DNA of 64,000 bases from Cupriavidus pauculus (GTDB taxonomy: Bacteria; Pseudomonadota; Gammaproteobacteria; Burkholderiales; Burkholderiaceae), in NCBI RefSeq assembly GCF_008801835.1, contig NZ_VZOW01000001.1, forward strand, positions 549,430-613,429. The letters run 5' to 3'. How positions within the stretch are numbered: the first letter of the stretch is position 1; every line of letters begins with the position of its first letter. Position numbers and translations under genes: made by a program. A model generated the notes under the pieces. The model saw nothing but the letters and a program-made list of their open reading frames with translations. It was not told the DNA's origin and searched no databases. Shown here one piece after another: positions 1-9,490 of the stretch.

Positions 1-2
1 AT

Positions 3-950
3 CCGCCCGTCACCATCCTGCACAATCTTGCGCTCTCGATCCAGAACGGGCAGCGCATCGGTCTGCTGGGCGCCAACGGCCAGGGCAAGTCGACGCTGGT
101 GAAAACGCTGGCCGGCACCCAGCCGCCGCTCAACGGCACCGTGCGGCTCGGCAAAGGACTGGTCATCGGCTACTTTGCCCAGCACCAGTTGGAAACACTG
201 CGCGATCACGATTCGCCGTTGCAGCATCTGGCACGGCTGGCACCGGACGTGCGCGAGCAGGAACTGCGCGATTTCCTGGGCAGCTTCAACTTCCGCGGCG
301 ATATGGCGACTTCGCCGATCGAGCCGTTCTCTGGCGGCGAAAAGGCCCGGCTGGCGTTGTCGCTGATCGTCTGGCAAAAACCGAATCTGCTGCTGCTGGA
401 CGAGCCGACCAACCACCTGGACCTGGACACGCGCGAGGCACTGACCATGGCGCTGGCACAGTTCGAAGGCACGCTGATCCTGGTGTCGCACGACCGGCAT
501 CTGCTGCGCGCCACGTCGGACCAGTTCATGCTGGTGGCTGACGGCACCATCCGTCCGTTCGACGGCGACCTGGACGACTATCGCGACTGGCTGCTGCAAC
601 AGGCCGCCGCCAAGCGCAACGCCGCCACCGCCGCGCACGCCGCCGATATGTCGGCGCCGGCAGTCAACCGCAAGGACCAGCGCCGCGCCGAGGCAGACGA
701 ACGCCAACGGCTTTCCGTGCTACGCAAGCCGCTGACCCGCGAACTGGAAAAGGTGGAAAAACGCATGGCGACGCTGCAAGCCGACAAGACCGCAATCGAC
801 GCCTTCATGGCCGACTCGGCCAGCTACGAAGACGCCAACAAGACCCGGCTGATGGAAATGCTCAAGCGCCAGGGCGAAGTCACCAGCGAACTCGATCAGT
901 TGGAAGAGCGATGGCTGGAACTGCAGGAACAGATCGAACAGATTGCGTGA
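3..950 (+). CDS. yheS: ABC-F family ATPase, YheS-like (5' end outside window)
   Basis: This is the C-terminal half of a twin-ATPase ABC-F protein. The reading frame is open from base 3, so the gene begins before the window. Visible in order are a Walker A (GANGQGKST), the ABC signature (FSGGEKARLAL), a Walker B (LLLLDEPTNHLDLD), the H-loop (VSHDRH), a KDQRRAEA linker and a charged C-terminal coiled coil. The linker and tail resemble E. coli YheS rather than Uup. ABC-F proteins lack membrane domains and act on ribosomes. The cellular role of YheS in this lineage is not known to me. A strong hairpin terminator follows directly. Confidence 0.9.
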   Translation, partial: PPVTILHNLALSIQNGQRIGLLGANGQGKSTLVKTLAGTQPPLNGTVRLGKGLVIGYFAQHQLETLRDHDSPLQHLARLAPDVREQELRDFLGSFNFRGDMATSPIEPFSGGEKARLALSLIVWQKPNLLLLDEPTNHLDLDTREALTMALAQFEGTLILVSHDRHLLRATSDQFMLVADGTIRPFDGDLDDYRDWLLQQAAAKRNAATAAHAADMSAPAVNRKDQRRAEADERQRLSVLRKPLTRELEKVEKRMATLQADKTAIDAFMADSASYEDANKTRLMEMLKRQGEVTSELDQLEERWLELQEQIEQIA

Positions 951-968
951 GACTGCGCTGAAAACAAA

Positions 969-1000
969 ATGGCTGACATCGAAGTGTCAGCCATTTTTTT
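969..1000. terminator. Intrinsic terminator between yheS and dsbB (bidirectional)
   Basis: A perfect 8-bp stem (GGCTGACA/TGTCAGCC) with a 6-nt loop is flanked by an A-rich run on the left and seven T on the right. It can therefore end yheS transcription on the plus strand and dsbB transcription on the minus strand. Confidence 0.85.
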
Positions 1001-1013
1001 ATTGCAGCGCGGT

Positions 1014-1499
1014 TCAGCGATAGTGTTTCTCGCGCCGGATCAGGCCGATGGCGAGCGTGAAGGTCAGGATCACGAGCCAGATCAGCGACCAGGCCGGGAT
1101 CGACAGACCAAACAGCGGCGGAAGCGGCGCCGTGCACAGGCCGTCCGCGTAGAACACCTGCGGCAGCAGCTTGGCGGTGGGCAGCGCGTTGACCCAGTTT
1201 TCCAGCGGATCGATTCCGCACGACGCCTTGGGGTTGAGCAGCAGCGACACGTGGTAGCCCGCCACCGCAATGCCGGCCACGCCGGACAGCATGCCCAGCC
1301 CTTGCCACAGCGTGCGCGTGTTCTGCGCGATCGCCGCCAGCAGCGCAAAGATGCCGATGCCCAGGAACGCGAAGCGTTGCATGATGCAGAGCGGGCACGG
1401 CTGCAGGCCCTCGACATACTGCATATAGAGCGCTGCGCCGAGCATCGCAAACGAGACGACGGCGATCAGCAGGAAGTAGGCACGGGAATTGGCTTGCAT
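1014..1499 (-). CDS. dsbB: Disulfide bond formation protein B
   Basis: Inner-membrane quinone reductase that re-oxidises periplasmic DsbA. The 161-residue protein has four hydrophobic segments. The first redox pair is C35-x2-C38 (CPLC) and the second-loop cysteines are C94 and C122, as in the family. I chose the ATG at 1499 because the reading frame continues upstream but only from here does the protein match DsbB length and N-terminal topology (short N-tail, then a transmembrane segment). The gene sits downstream of radA but is separated by about 160 bp, so it probably has its own promoter. Confidence 0.93.
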   Translation of the reverse strand: MQANSRAYFLLIAVVSFAMLGAALYMQYVEGLQPCPLCIMQRFAFLGIGIFALLAAIAQNTRTLWQGLGMLSGVAGIAVAGYHVSLLLNPKASCGIDPLENWVNALPTAKLLPQVFYADGLCTAPLPPLFGLSIPAWSLIWLVILTFTLAIGLIRREKHYR

Positions 1500-1660
1500 G
1501 GGTCCATGGGCAAGGATTGCATCGACGCGAATTATTACCGATTTTTCGTGCGGCGATGGCAGTGTCGAAACAATCCGCCACACCTGTCGCCGTGGCGGAT
1601 TGCCGCACCCTCTGAATCTGCGCGACGCATCGCGCGAAGTCCGAAAGGCCGGCGTCGGCG

Positions 1661-3028
1661 CTAGTCCAGATTGCGCACGCGGTCGATCGCGTGTTCGAGC
1701 CGATCCACCGCGATCACCTGCAGGCCTTCGATCGCCTGCTTGGGCGCGTTGGCCTTCGGGATAACGGCGATCGTGAAGCCCAGCTTGGCGGCTTCCTTGA
1801 GGCGCTCCTGGCCGCGCGGGCTGGGGCGGATTTCGCCCGCGAGGCCGACTTCGCCAAACACCACGAGACCGCGCGGCAGCGGCTTGTTGCGCAACGACGA
1901 GTGGATCGACAACAGCACGGCCAGGTCGGCCGCGGGCTCCGTGATTTTGACGCCCCCCACAGCATTCAGGAAAACATCCTGGTCGAAACACGCGATGCCG
2001 GCGTGGCGATGCAGCACCGCCAGCAGCATCGCCAGTCGGTTCTGTTCCAGCCCCACGGCCAGCCGGCGCGGATTGGGCACGTTGGCCGTGTCGACCAGCG
2101 CCTGCACTTCCACCAGCAACGGCCGCGTGCCCTCCTGCGTTACCAGCACGCATGAGCCCGCCACCTGGTCTTCATGCTGCGACAGAAACAATGCCGACGG
2201 GTTGCTGATGCCGCGCAGCCCGCGCTCGGTCATCGCAAACACGCCAAGTTCGTTGACCGCGCCGAAGCGGTTCTTGAAGGCCCGGATCAGTCGGTGCGAC
2301 GAGTGCGTGTCGCCCTCGAAATACAGCACGGTATCGACGATATGTTCGAGCACGCGCGGACCGGCCAGGCTGCCTTCCTTGGTGACATGGCCGACCAGGA
2401 TGATCGTGATGCCGCTGCTCTTGGCAATGCGCGTCAGTTGGGCCGCGCATTCGCGCACCTGCGCCACCGACCCCGGCGCGGACGTGAGCGCATCGGAATA
2501 GAGCGTCTGGATCGAGTCGATCACCGCCACTTCGGGCTTGTCCGATTCCAATGCGGCCTGGATCTTTTCGAGCTGGATTTCGGGCAGCAAGCCGAGCGTG
2601 GCGGCTTCCACGCCCAGGCGCTGCGCGCGCAGCGCGATCTGCGCGCCGGATTCCTCGCCGCTGACATACAGCACGCGCCGCGAGGCCGACAGGTTTGCCA
2701 GCGCCTGCAGCAACAGCGTCGACTTGCCGATGCCGGGATCGCCGCCGATCAGCACCACCCCGCCCGAGACCAGGCCGCCGCCGAGCACGCGGTCGAATTC
2801 GTCGATGCCGGAAGAGAAACGCGGCACATCGGCCGCCTCGATCTCGGACAGCTTGCGCACCACCGCGGACGCCGCGAGCGGCTGGAAGCGGCGCGCGGCC
2901 GACGAGCCCGTATCGGCCACCGTTTCGACCAGCGTGTTCCAGGCATTGCACTGGGGACACTGGCCAGCCCAGCGCGGCGCGGTGCCGCCGCACTCGGTGC
3001 AGGTATAGACAGTCTTGGTTTTTGCCAT
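1661..3028 (-). CDS. radA: DNA repair protein RadA
   Basis: RecA-like ATPase that promotes branch migration in recombinational repair. The 455-residue protein starts with a four-cysteine zinc finger (C10, C13, C24, C27). It then has Walker A GGDPGIGKST (95-104), the RadA-specific KNRFG motif (252-256) and a C-terminal Lon-like domain (LGFTIAVIPKANAPKQAIEG). The ATG at 3028 (MAKTKTVYTC) places the zinc finger at its usual distance from the start; the longer open frame is not used. The gene begins 41 bp after the alr stop, so alr-radA is probably one unit. Confidence 0.96.
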   Translation of the reverse strand: MAKTKTVYTCTECGGTAPRWAGQCPQCNAWNTLVETVADTGSSAARRFQPLAASAVVRKLSEIEAADVPRFSSGIDEFDRVLGGGLVSGGVVLIGGDPGIGKSTLLLQALANLSASRRVLYVSGEESGAQIALRAQRLGVEAATLGLLPEIQLEKIQAALESDKPEVAVIDSIQTLYSDALTSAPGSVAQVRECAAQLTRIAKSSGITIILVGHVTKEGSLAGPRVLEHIVDTVLYFEGDTHSSHRLIRAFKNRFGAVNELGVFAMTERGLRGISNPSALFLSQHEDQVAGSCVLVTQEGTRPLLVEVQALVDTANVPNPRRLAVGLEQNRLAMLLAVLHRHAGIACFDQDVFLNAVGGVKITEPAADLAVLLSIHSSLRNKPLPRGLVVFGEVGLAGEIRPSPRGQERLKEAAKLGFTIAVIPKANAPKQAIEGLQVIAVDRLEHAIDRVRNLD

Positions 3029-3069
3029 GGAATGGGAGCGGGATCGGGTCAGCTTGAGGGTCAGGCGGA

Positions 3070-4185
3070 TCAGGCGCGGGCGACGTCGTCCGCCGTGGTC
3101 AGCGTGGCGACGGTGGTCGGCACGCGCGGCGCCAATGCGCACATCAGCTCGTAACCGACCGTGCCGCTCGCGGCAGCCACGTCATCGATCGGCAGGCCGT
3201 GACCCCACAACGTGACCGGCGACCCGATCTTCGCCTTCGGGCACGGCGTGAGGTCCACACAGATCATGTCCATCGACACGCGACCAACGAGGTCGGTGCG
3301 CACGCCATCGACCAGCACCGGTGCGCGCCGCTCGCCCCAGCCCAGCGCGTGACGCGGATAGCCGTCGGCATAGCCGCACGCGACCACGCCGATTCGCATC
3401 GCGCGCTCGGCCGTGAACATCGAGCCGTAGCCTACGGTATCGCCGGGCTGCAGATCCTGGATGGCAATCAGTTCGCTGTGCAGCGACATGGCCGGCTGCA
3501 GCCCGGTGTGCTCGATATCGGCGCTCAGGCCCGTGGGCGAGCCGCCGTATAGGATCACGCCCGGGCGCACCCAGTTGCGATGCGCCCCGGGATGCCACAG
3601 CACGGCCGCCGAGTTCGACAAGCTGGCTTCGCCCGGCAGATTCGCGGTGGCGGCGTCGAACGCCTCTATCTGGTGCGCGATGCCGCGCGGGCTATCCGCA
3701 TCCGAGAAATGCGTCATGTGGACGATACTGCCCACACAGGACATGGTGCGGGCCCGTTCCCAGGCAGCGCGATATTGCGCCGGACGGAAGCCAAGCCGGT
3801 TCATGCCTGTATTGAGCTTGAGCTGGATCGCAAGCGGCCCCTTCGGCCGGGCCTGCTCAAGCATGCGCAGTTGCTCTTCGCAGTGCACGGCCGTGGTCAG
3901 CCGGTATTGCTCGATCACCGCGATGTCCTGCGGATCGAAAAATCCTTCCAGCAGCAGGATCGGGCCCTGCCATCCCAGCTCGCGCAGCAGCACGGCTTCG
4001 CTGAGGTCTAGCAGGCCGAAACCGTCCGTAGCCTTGAGGCCGGCGAACGCGCGGCGAATGCCGTGCCCATAGGCGTTGGCCTTGACTACCGCCCAGACGC
4101 GGGCGTTTGGCGCGTGGCGGCGCACCACCTCAAGGTTGTTGGCCAGCGCGGGCTGGTGGATGACGGCGTGAATGGGTCTGGGCAT
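3070..4185 (-). CDS. alr: Alanine racemase
   Basis: PLP enzyme interconverting L- and D-alanine for peptidoglycan synthesis, cytoplasmic. The 371 residues match the family length. The PLP lysine is K35 in [10 protein letters not shown] and the opposite catalytic base is Y253 in [10 protein letters not shown]. The C-terminal domain carries [12 protein letters not shown]. It lies directly upstream of radA on the same strand and diverges from lplT. This could be the biosynthetic or the catabolic isoform; the sequence alone does not decide, but the lack of a dadA neighbour favours the biosynthetic role. Confidence 0.95.
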   Translation of the reverse strand: MPRPIHAVIHQPALANNLEVVRRHAPNARVWAVVKANAYGHGIRRAFAGLKATDGFGLLDLSEAVLLRELGWQGPILLLEGFFDPQDIAVIEQYRLTTAVHCEEQLRMLEQARPKGPLAIQLKLNTGMNRLGFRPAQYRAAWERARTMSCVGSIVHMTHFSDADSPRGIAHQIEAFDAATANLPGEASLSNSAAVLWHPGAHRNWVRPGVILYGGSPTGLSADIEHTGLQPAMSLHSELIAIQDLQPGDTVGYGSMFTAERAMRIGVVACGYADGYPRHALGWGERRAPVLVDGVRTDLVGRVSMDMICVDLTPCPKAKIGSPVTLWGHGLPIDDVAAASGTVGYELMCALAPRVPTTVATLTTADDVARA

Positions 4186-4665
4186 GAAATATGACGACTT
4201 GGGCGGATTGCCTGGCGGGAGATCGCCCGGCGCTGCACCAGATCAGGGAAGACCCGGTCGGCAACCCGCAGAATTTGAGCGTTGAGATGGCACGGACTGT
4301 GCGGTAGCGGGCATCTGGGACAACCGGCGGCCGGCATCGTCCGGGCGACTTTCTCGCAGGCGATATTTGACCACATTAAAGCGAAGATTCCGGGAATCCA
4401 TTGAGCGACATTGTGTCCAATCCGCGTTTGCCAGTGTGCTGAATCGTCGCAGTTTCGTGATATAAAGCCGGACGCTCCGGCCATGTTTTAAAAGAGAAGC
4501 AATATGTCAATGACGGCGAGGCAAGCCGCAAGGCGCGCGAAAGTTGCGCAGCAGCCCCAGTTTGACAAGGCCGGCGCAGCAGGTTCCCTGCAAGCCGCGA
4601 CGCTGCCCGCCGGCGCGCTTTTGCCCGTCCACACGGACATCCGCGATGGAGACAAAGTCGACAGT
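4186..4665. other. Divergent intergenic region alr/lplT
   Basis: This stretch separates the divergent alr and lplT genes and must hold both promoters. A TATAAA sequence occurs near 4461, but I could not pair it with a convincing -35 at normal spacing. From ATG 4504 to 4665 the lplT frame is open and may code for an N-terminal extension (see lplT). Nothing else is recognised. Confidence 0.5.
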
Positions 4666-5985
4666 ATGAAGAAGGGTTTCTACACGATCATGGCCGCGCA
4701 GTTCTTCTCGTCGCTGGCCGACAATGCCCTGCTCATCGCGGCCATTGCCCTTCTGACCGAGTTGCACTCCCCGCAGTGGATGACACCGCTGCTCAAGCTG
4801 TTCTTCGTGCTGTCGTATGTGGTGCTTGCGGCATTTGTAGGGGCCTTCGCCGATTCGATGCCCAAGGGCAAGGTGATGTTGATCACCAATGCGATCAAGA
4901 TCGTCGGGTGCGCCATCATGATGTTCGGGTTGCACCCGTTATTGGCCTACGGCATCGTGGGCTTCGGCGCGGCGGCCTACTCGCCGGCCAAGTACGGCAT
5001 CCTGACCGAATTGCTGCCGCCCGAAAAACTCGTGATGGCCAACGGCTGGATCGAAGGCCTGACGGTCGGGTCGATCATCCTGGGTACGGTGGTTGGCGGC
5101 GCGCTGATCTCCGTGCACATTTCGTCGCTGTTGCTGCGCTTCGACCTGCCCTATATCGATACGGGCATCAACACGCCGGCCGAAGCAGCGATGGTGGTGA
5201 TCATGCTGTTCTATTTCATCGCCTCGGTCTTCAACCTGTTCATTCCCGATACCGGTGCCCGCTATCCGCAACAGGAAAAGAACCCGATCAAGCTGATTGC
5301 CGAATTCGGCGACTGCTTCATCGCGCTGTGGCGCGACAAGCTGGGCCAGATCTCGCTAGCTGTCACCACGTTGTTTTGGGGCGTCGGCGCCACGCTGCAG
5401 TTCATCGTCCTCAAGTGGGCGGAAAAATCGCTTGGCCTGAATCTGTCGCAAGGCGCACTGCTGCAGGCCGTGGTGGCCGTCGGCGTGGCGGTCGGCGCGA
5501 TCATGGCCGCCGCGCGCATTCCGCTGCGCAAGTCGCTGTCGGTGCTGCCATTCGGCGTCGCGATGGGCGCCACGGTCATGCTGATGGCGTTCTATACCAA
5601 GGACACCATGCCCGCGGTGACGCTCGATGTGCTGGGCATGCACATGCCGCTCTACATGGCCATCGCGTACGTGTTCCTGATGATCGTCGGTGCGATGTCG
5701 GGCTATTTTGTGGTGCCGATGAACGCGCTGCTGCAACACCGGGGTCACGTGCTGCTGTCGGCGGGCCACTCGATTGCGGTGCAAAACTTCAACGAGAATG
5801 TTTCCGTGCTGCTGATGCTGTGCCTGTACGCACTGATGATCAAGCTGAACATTCCGATCGGCTTCGTGATCGTCGCGCTGGGCCTGTTCATCTGCGTCAC
5901 CATGGCGCTGGTCATGCGACTGCACAAGCACAACGTCAAAATCCACAACTCGCTGGCGATGATCGGCGAAGACAAGCACCACTAG
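4666..5985 (+). CDS. lplT: Lysophospholipid transporter LplT (MFS)
   Basis: Inner-membrane MFS carrier that flips lysophospholipids inward for re-acylation. From the ATG at 4666 the protein is 439 residues with about twelve hydrophobic segments. It opens with the family-typical MKKGFYTIMAAQFFSSLADN and carries SPAKYGILTELLPPEKLVMANGWIE after the fourth segment. In E. coli lplT is paired with aas; no aas lies next to it here. An in-frame ATG at 4504 follows an AGAGAAG stretch and would add 54 hydrophilic residues. I prefer 4666 on family grounds, but its own ribosome-binding site is weak. Confidence 0.88.
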   Translation: MKKGFYTIMAAQFFSSLADNALLIAAIALLTELHSPQWMTPLLKLFFVLSYVVLAAFVGAFADSMPKGKVMLITNAIKIVGCAIMMFGLHPLLAYGIVGFGAAAYSPAKYGILTELLPPEKLVMANGWIEGLTVGSIILGTVVGGALISVHISSLLLRFDLPYIDTGINTPAEAAMVVIMLFYFIASVFNLFIPDTGARYPQQEKNPIKLIAEFGDCFIALWRDKLGQISLAVTTLFWGVGATLQFIVLKWAEKSLGLNLSQGALLQAVVAVGVAVGAIMAAARIPLRKSLSVLPFGVAMGATVMLMAFYTKDTMPAVTLDVLGMHMPLYMAIAYVFLMIVGAMSGYFVVPMNALLQHRGHVLLSAGHSIAVQNFNENVSVLLMLCLYALMIKLNIPIGFVIVALGLFICVTMALVMRLHKHNVKIHNSLAMIGEDKHH

Positions 5986-6098
5986 CCCGCCAGCGGCATC
6001 CGGCGGCCTCGGTGCCGCCTCGATTGCCAACCGGCCGCACTGCGCTGGCCGCTTATCCCATGCTCACACCCTCTTGACGGCGGCGCCGTCCCGGCCAG

Positions 6099-7190
6099 TC
6101 AGCGCGTGCGCAGCCGCGCCCGCGCCTCCCAGTCCTGCGGCACGATGAATCCGCGCGAACGCTCCTGCCAGAAGCCTGGTTCGTCGGCGGGCTCCAGTTC
6201 GCAAACCATCACCGGCGATTCGCGCCGCCACGCATGCTCGGGATCGGCGAAGCGGCGTATCAACGCCGCATGCAGCGATGCAGCCGATTCGGTCTGCGAC
6301 TCCGCGACCCGGGCGCCGGACAGCCAGTCCGCGCGCGGCAGCCGATACCACCGCACCGCAGCGCCGTCGGCAGCGGCTGCTCGCGCCATCCAGGCATCGA
6401 GGTTCGACCACCAGCCGTGCAGATGATCAGCCGCGATGCCCAGCGCATCGAGACCGGCCGGGATCTCTCCGTCGCGATAGAACAACCAGCCGAGCAGATA
6501 GATTTCGCTGCGGTCGATGGTGTGCCCGAGCATTGCGCGCGCCTCGGCCGTGCGGCCCAGCGGCAATTGTCGATGGAGGATGTGATCGAGCTTGTCGCCG
6601 AGGCGATCGACCAGATTCGGCCCGACGAACGCGCGCCGGTCAGGCACTGCATCGGCCATCAGGTAGAACTTCGCGGCCATTTCCCAGTGCACGATCTGGC
6701 GCGAAGCGGGCTCGCGCCAGATCAGGTCCAGTTCGCCCAGCGTCTGCACGCCGTGGCCATTGGCGCGGCGGATCGGCACATTGGCGGCCAGCAGTTCGAT
6801 GCCAGGCATCCGCGTGAACGCAAAATGCAGCAGTCGTTCGGCATGGCGGCCCAGCCGCAGGCTGCGGCTGGCGGTGGGGTCGGGATGGCCGCTCAGTTCC
6901 GCAATGGTCTCGGGCAACGTCGCGGGATCGGCATGGGCCAGCCACGAGGTCCAGTCGCTGGCGACGCCGGCTGGCAGACGCGCCAGCCGCACGTCATCGT
7001 GCTGCACGCCGGGAGGCAGACTGGAAAGTAACTGCGGCGACAGCGAGCACCACGCCAGGTCGCGCGTGCGTTGCGACGCGGCGCTGCGCCAAAGCGGCGG
7101 CGCGTCGGCAGGCGCTACGCCGGCGGTGGCTGGTGGCCCGCCGGGGCACGCCATCTGGACAGGATCAGGCTTGAGCTCCCGCACGTTCAT
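6099..7190 (-). CDS. DUF1853 family protein
   Basis: A 363-residue soluble protein with the DUF1853 hallmark near the N-terminus (TRDLAWCSLSPQLL). Conserved blocks follow: RLGRHAERLLHFAF, LGELDLIWRE and HWEMAAKFYL. The E-x-D-x11-E-x-K pattern resembles PD-(D/E)xK nuclease-fold active sites; this is my inference, not an established function. The gene is the last of the tsaB-rimI-UDG run and its start overlaps the UDG gene by 26 bp, which suggests translation coupled to it. Confidence 0.8.
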   Translation of the reverse strand: MNVRELKPDPVQMACPGGPPATAGVAPADAPPLWRSAASQRTRDLAWCSLSPQLLSSLPPGVQHDDVRLARLPAGVASDWTSWLAHADPATLPETIAELSGHPDPTASRSLRLGRHAERLLHFAFTRMPGIELLAANVPIRRANGHGVQTLGELDLIWREPASRQIVHWEMAAKFYLMADAVPDRRAFVGPNLVDRLGDKLDHILHRQLPLGRTAEARAMLGHTIDRSEIYLLGWLFYRDGEIPAGLDALGIAADHLHGWWSNLDAWMARAAAADGAAVRWYRLPRADWLSGARVAESQTESAASLHAALIRRFADPEHAWRRESPVMVCELEPADEPGFWQERSRGFIVPQDWEARARLRTR

Positions 7191-8154
7191 GTACCTCGCG
7201 CGCCAGACAGAGGTCTTCCCACGCGCGCGCCTTGTCGGTCGTCGTGCGCAGCAGATAGGCCGGGTGATAGGTCACCACGACCGGAATGCCTTCGTACTGG
7301 TGCACCGCGCCGCGCAGCTTGCCGATCGGCGTGGTGGACCGTAACAGCGATTGCGCGGCAAACCGGCCCAGCACCACGATCACCTTCGGCTTGATCAGCG
7401 CAATTTGCCGCTTCAGGTATGGCTCGCATTGCGCTACCTCGTCCGGTTCGGGATTGCGATTGCCAGGCGGCCGGCACTTGAGCACGTTGGCGATGTAGAC
7501 ATTGCGCCCGCGCGCCATGCCGAGTGAAGCCAGCATGTTGTCGAGCAGCTTGCCGGCCTGGCCGACGAACGGCTCGCCCTGGAGATCCTCGTTCTCGCCG
7601 GGCGCCTCGCCGACGAGCATCCATTCGGCGTTCATATCACCGACGCCGAACACGGTATTCGTGCGCGTTTCGCACAGGCCGCAAGCGGTGCAACCGGCCA
7701 CGCTCTGCGCCAGTTCCGTCCACGGCATCTGCGCGATGGCGGCCTCGCGCGATTGCTGCGCCGGCGAGGATTGACGCGGCGCCGGCGCGACAGGGCGCGC
7801 GGAATCAAGCGGCGGAGGCGCATCAAACGCTTCGGCCATCCGCGCTACATCGGCCACGTGAGCCGCCGCGGCTGCGGCATTGGCATCGACCATCGCGTCG
7901 GCGACTGGATTTGTCCTGACATCGCCTGCGGCATGGGCCGTGGCGGGCTGTGCCGGCGCGGACTGTTCGACCATGGCGGGTGCGGCAAGATCACGCGCTG
8001 GCGTGGCGCTGGTCGTGCCCGCTTGCGGCGCAACGCCGTGCTCCGGATCGGACGCGGCATCGGCATGCGAATCGGCTTGCGCGTCGTTAAGCCCGCGCGG
8101 CAGCCACTCGGTCGTGATGCCCAGCGCTTCCAGAAACATGACGCGGCGATTCAT
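7165..8154 (-). CDS. Uracil-DNA glycosylase, family 4-type, with long N-terminal extension
   Basis: Removes uracil from DNA. The C-terminal ~190 residues form the UDG superfamily domain. They show four cysteines for an iron-sulfur cluster (CTACGLC at 155-161, C227, C243), motif GEAPGENED (183-191), FVGQAGKLLD and HPAYLLR. The first ~145 residues are Ala/Pro-rich low-complexity sequence, beyond the short N-terminus usual in family 4. The start codon overlaps the rimI stop as ATGA (8154-8151). Annotation as a 'DNA polymerase-related protein' in some genomes refers to this same family. Confidence 0.9.
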   Translation of the reverse strand: MNRRVMFLEALGITTEWLPRGLNDAQADSHADAASDPEHGVAPQAGTTSATPARDLAAPAMVEQSAPAQPATAHAAGDVRTNPVADAMVDANAAAAAAHVADVARMAEAFDAPPPLDSARPVAPAPRQSSPAQQSREAAIAQMPWTELAQSVAGCTACGLCETRTNTVFGVGDMNAEWMLVGEAPGENEDLQGEPFVGQAGKLLDNMLASLGMARGRNVYIANVLKCRPPGNRNPEPDEVAQCEPYLKRQIALIKPKVIVVLGRFAAQSLLRSTTPIGKLRGAVHQYEGIPVVVTYHPAYLLRTTTDKARAWEDLCLAREVHERAGAQA

Positions 8155-8699
8155 ACCGGATCTCCCTCATGGGCATCCGACCAGACGCGCCGCAGCACCA
8201 GGGCGTCTTCGCGTCCCGTTGCAGTGGCCGGATAGTAGTGCTTGCGTCGGCCGATTTCCACGAATCCAGCTTCGGCATACAGCGCAAGCGCGCCGGTGTT
8301 CGACGGGCGCACTTCCAGCAGCATGGTATGCAGATGCTGCGCATGCGACGTGGCCAGCGCCACGGCCAGCAACAGGCGCCCATAGCCCTGCCGCTGGTAG
8401 ACCGGATCGACCGTGATGTTGAGCAGGTGCATTTCGTCAACCACCGGCATCAGCATGACGTACCCGACCAGCACCGCCGCCGGATCGCGCAGCGTCAGGC
8501 CGAAGTGCCCCGCCTTGAGCGAGTTCTCGAAATTGCCGCGCGTCCACGGATGGCTGTACGCACGCTGTTCGATCTCGGCCACCGCTTGCAGATCCAGCGC
8601 ACTCATCTGATGCAGTTGCCAGCCAGGCGCCATCGTCGGCATCTCTGGCACATCGGGCCAAGCCAGCGTATTGGCGAATCGCTCCGGCGCGGCGCTCAC
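8151..8699 (-). CDS. rimI: Ribosomal protein S18-alanine N-acetyltransferase
   Basis: GNAT acetyltransferase expected to acetylate the N-terminal alanine of S18. The acetyl-CoA pyrophosphate loop is QRQGYG (102-107), preceded by LLNITVDPVY. The family pattern LEVRPSNTGALALYAEAGF follows, then RKHYYP. At 182 residues it is about 30 longer at the N-terminus than E. coli RimI. It starts with GTG, which overlaps the tsaB stop as GTGA; its stop overlaps the UDG start. The substrate gene rpsR is also in the window (57.7 kb) but is not linked in an operon. Confidence 0.92.
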   Translation of the reverse strand: MSAAPERFANTLAWPDVPEMPTMAPGWQLHQMSALDLQAVAEIEQRAYSHPWTRGNFENSLKAGHFGLTLRDPAAVLVGYVMLMPVVDEMHLLNITVDPVYQRQGYGRLLLAVALATSHAQHLHTMLLEVRPSNTGALALYAEAGFVEIGRRKHYYPATATGREDALVLRRVWSDAHEGDPV

Positions 8700-9490
8700 G
8701 CGACATCTCCCCGGCCCGGGACCGCTTCCATGGCCTTTGCCGCGGTGGCGGCGGCTGCAGCCTTGGCCGCCGCGACGGCTTCGCGCTCGACGATGGTCTG
8801 CGCGACCTTATCGCGCACGTAGATCGGCATGGCCTGGGCCGCGTCGATGGTCTCGCCGCGCGCCAGCGCTCGCATGCCGATCGACACCATCGCGCGGGCG
8901 TCGGGCAACGCGTCCGGCAGAATCCGCGCCGCCTGCGCGGCTACCGCCAGGCGCTCGCCGAACACGGCTGCCGCATTGCCGGCCAGCCAGTAAGGCCCGG
9001 CGGGCGCAACAATTGCCTCGGGCGCGCCGACATGCATCGCCCCTTCCATCGACCAATCGCCGCGGCCTTCGTCCCAGCGGAACGCCGCGGCATAGACTTC
9101 GTCCATGCGCGCATCGAGTCCGACCAGCACCGACGCGCCGGCCGGCAGACCGGGCGTGGCGGTGCGCGCACTTTCGGCGCAGGCCATCAAGACATTGACG
9201 GGAATGACAGGGAGGTCCGCGCCGAAGGCCAGACCCTGTGCCACGCCGCACGCCGTGCGCAGGCCGGTGAAAGATCCGGGGCCCGCGCCAAACGCGATCG
9301 CGGCGCAATCGGCCAGACGAATGCCGGCTTCGGCCAGCACCTCGCCGGCGGCAGGCAGCACGCGCGACGACGAGCGCGCACCAGTATGCTCATGACGGAA
9401 AAAACACTCGACGGCGCCGCCGGAAACGGCACGCCCGAGTGCAACGGAACACCACTCTGTGGAGGTCTCGACAGCAAGAATCCAGGACAT
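8696..9490 (-). CDS. tsaB: tRNA threonylcarbamoyladenosine biosynthesis protein TsaB
   Basis: Non-catalytic partner of TsaD/TsaE in making t6A37 in tRNAs. The protein begins MSWILAVETSTEWCSVAL (actin-like fold) and has the FGAGPGSFTGLRTACGVAQGLAF core motif. The last ~30 residues are an Ala-rich segment (AAAKAAAAATAAKAMEAV) not typical of the family. I chose ATG 9490 because residues from there align with TsaB starts; the frame is open further upstream without similarity. It heads the tsaB-rimI-UDG-DUF1853 run. Confidence 0.93.
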   Translation of the reverse strand: MSWILAVETSTEWCSVALGRAVSGGAVECFFRHEHTGARSSSRVLPAAGEVLAEAGIRLADCAAIAFGAGPGSFTGLRTACGVAQGLAFGADLPVIPVNVLMACAESARTATPGLPAGASVLVGLDARMDEVYAAAFRWDEGRGDWSMEGAMHVGAPEAIVAPAGPYWLAGNAAAVFGERLAVAAQAARILPDALPDARAMVSIGMRALARGETIDAAQAMPIYVRDKVAQTIVEREAVAAAKAAAAATAAKAMEAVPGRGDVA

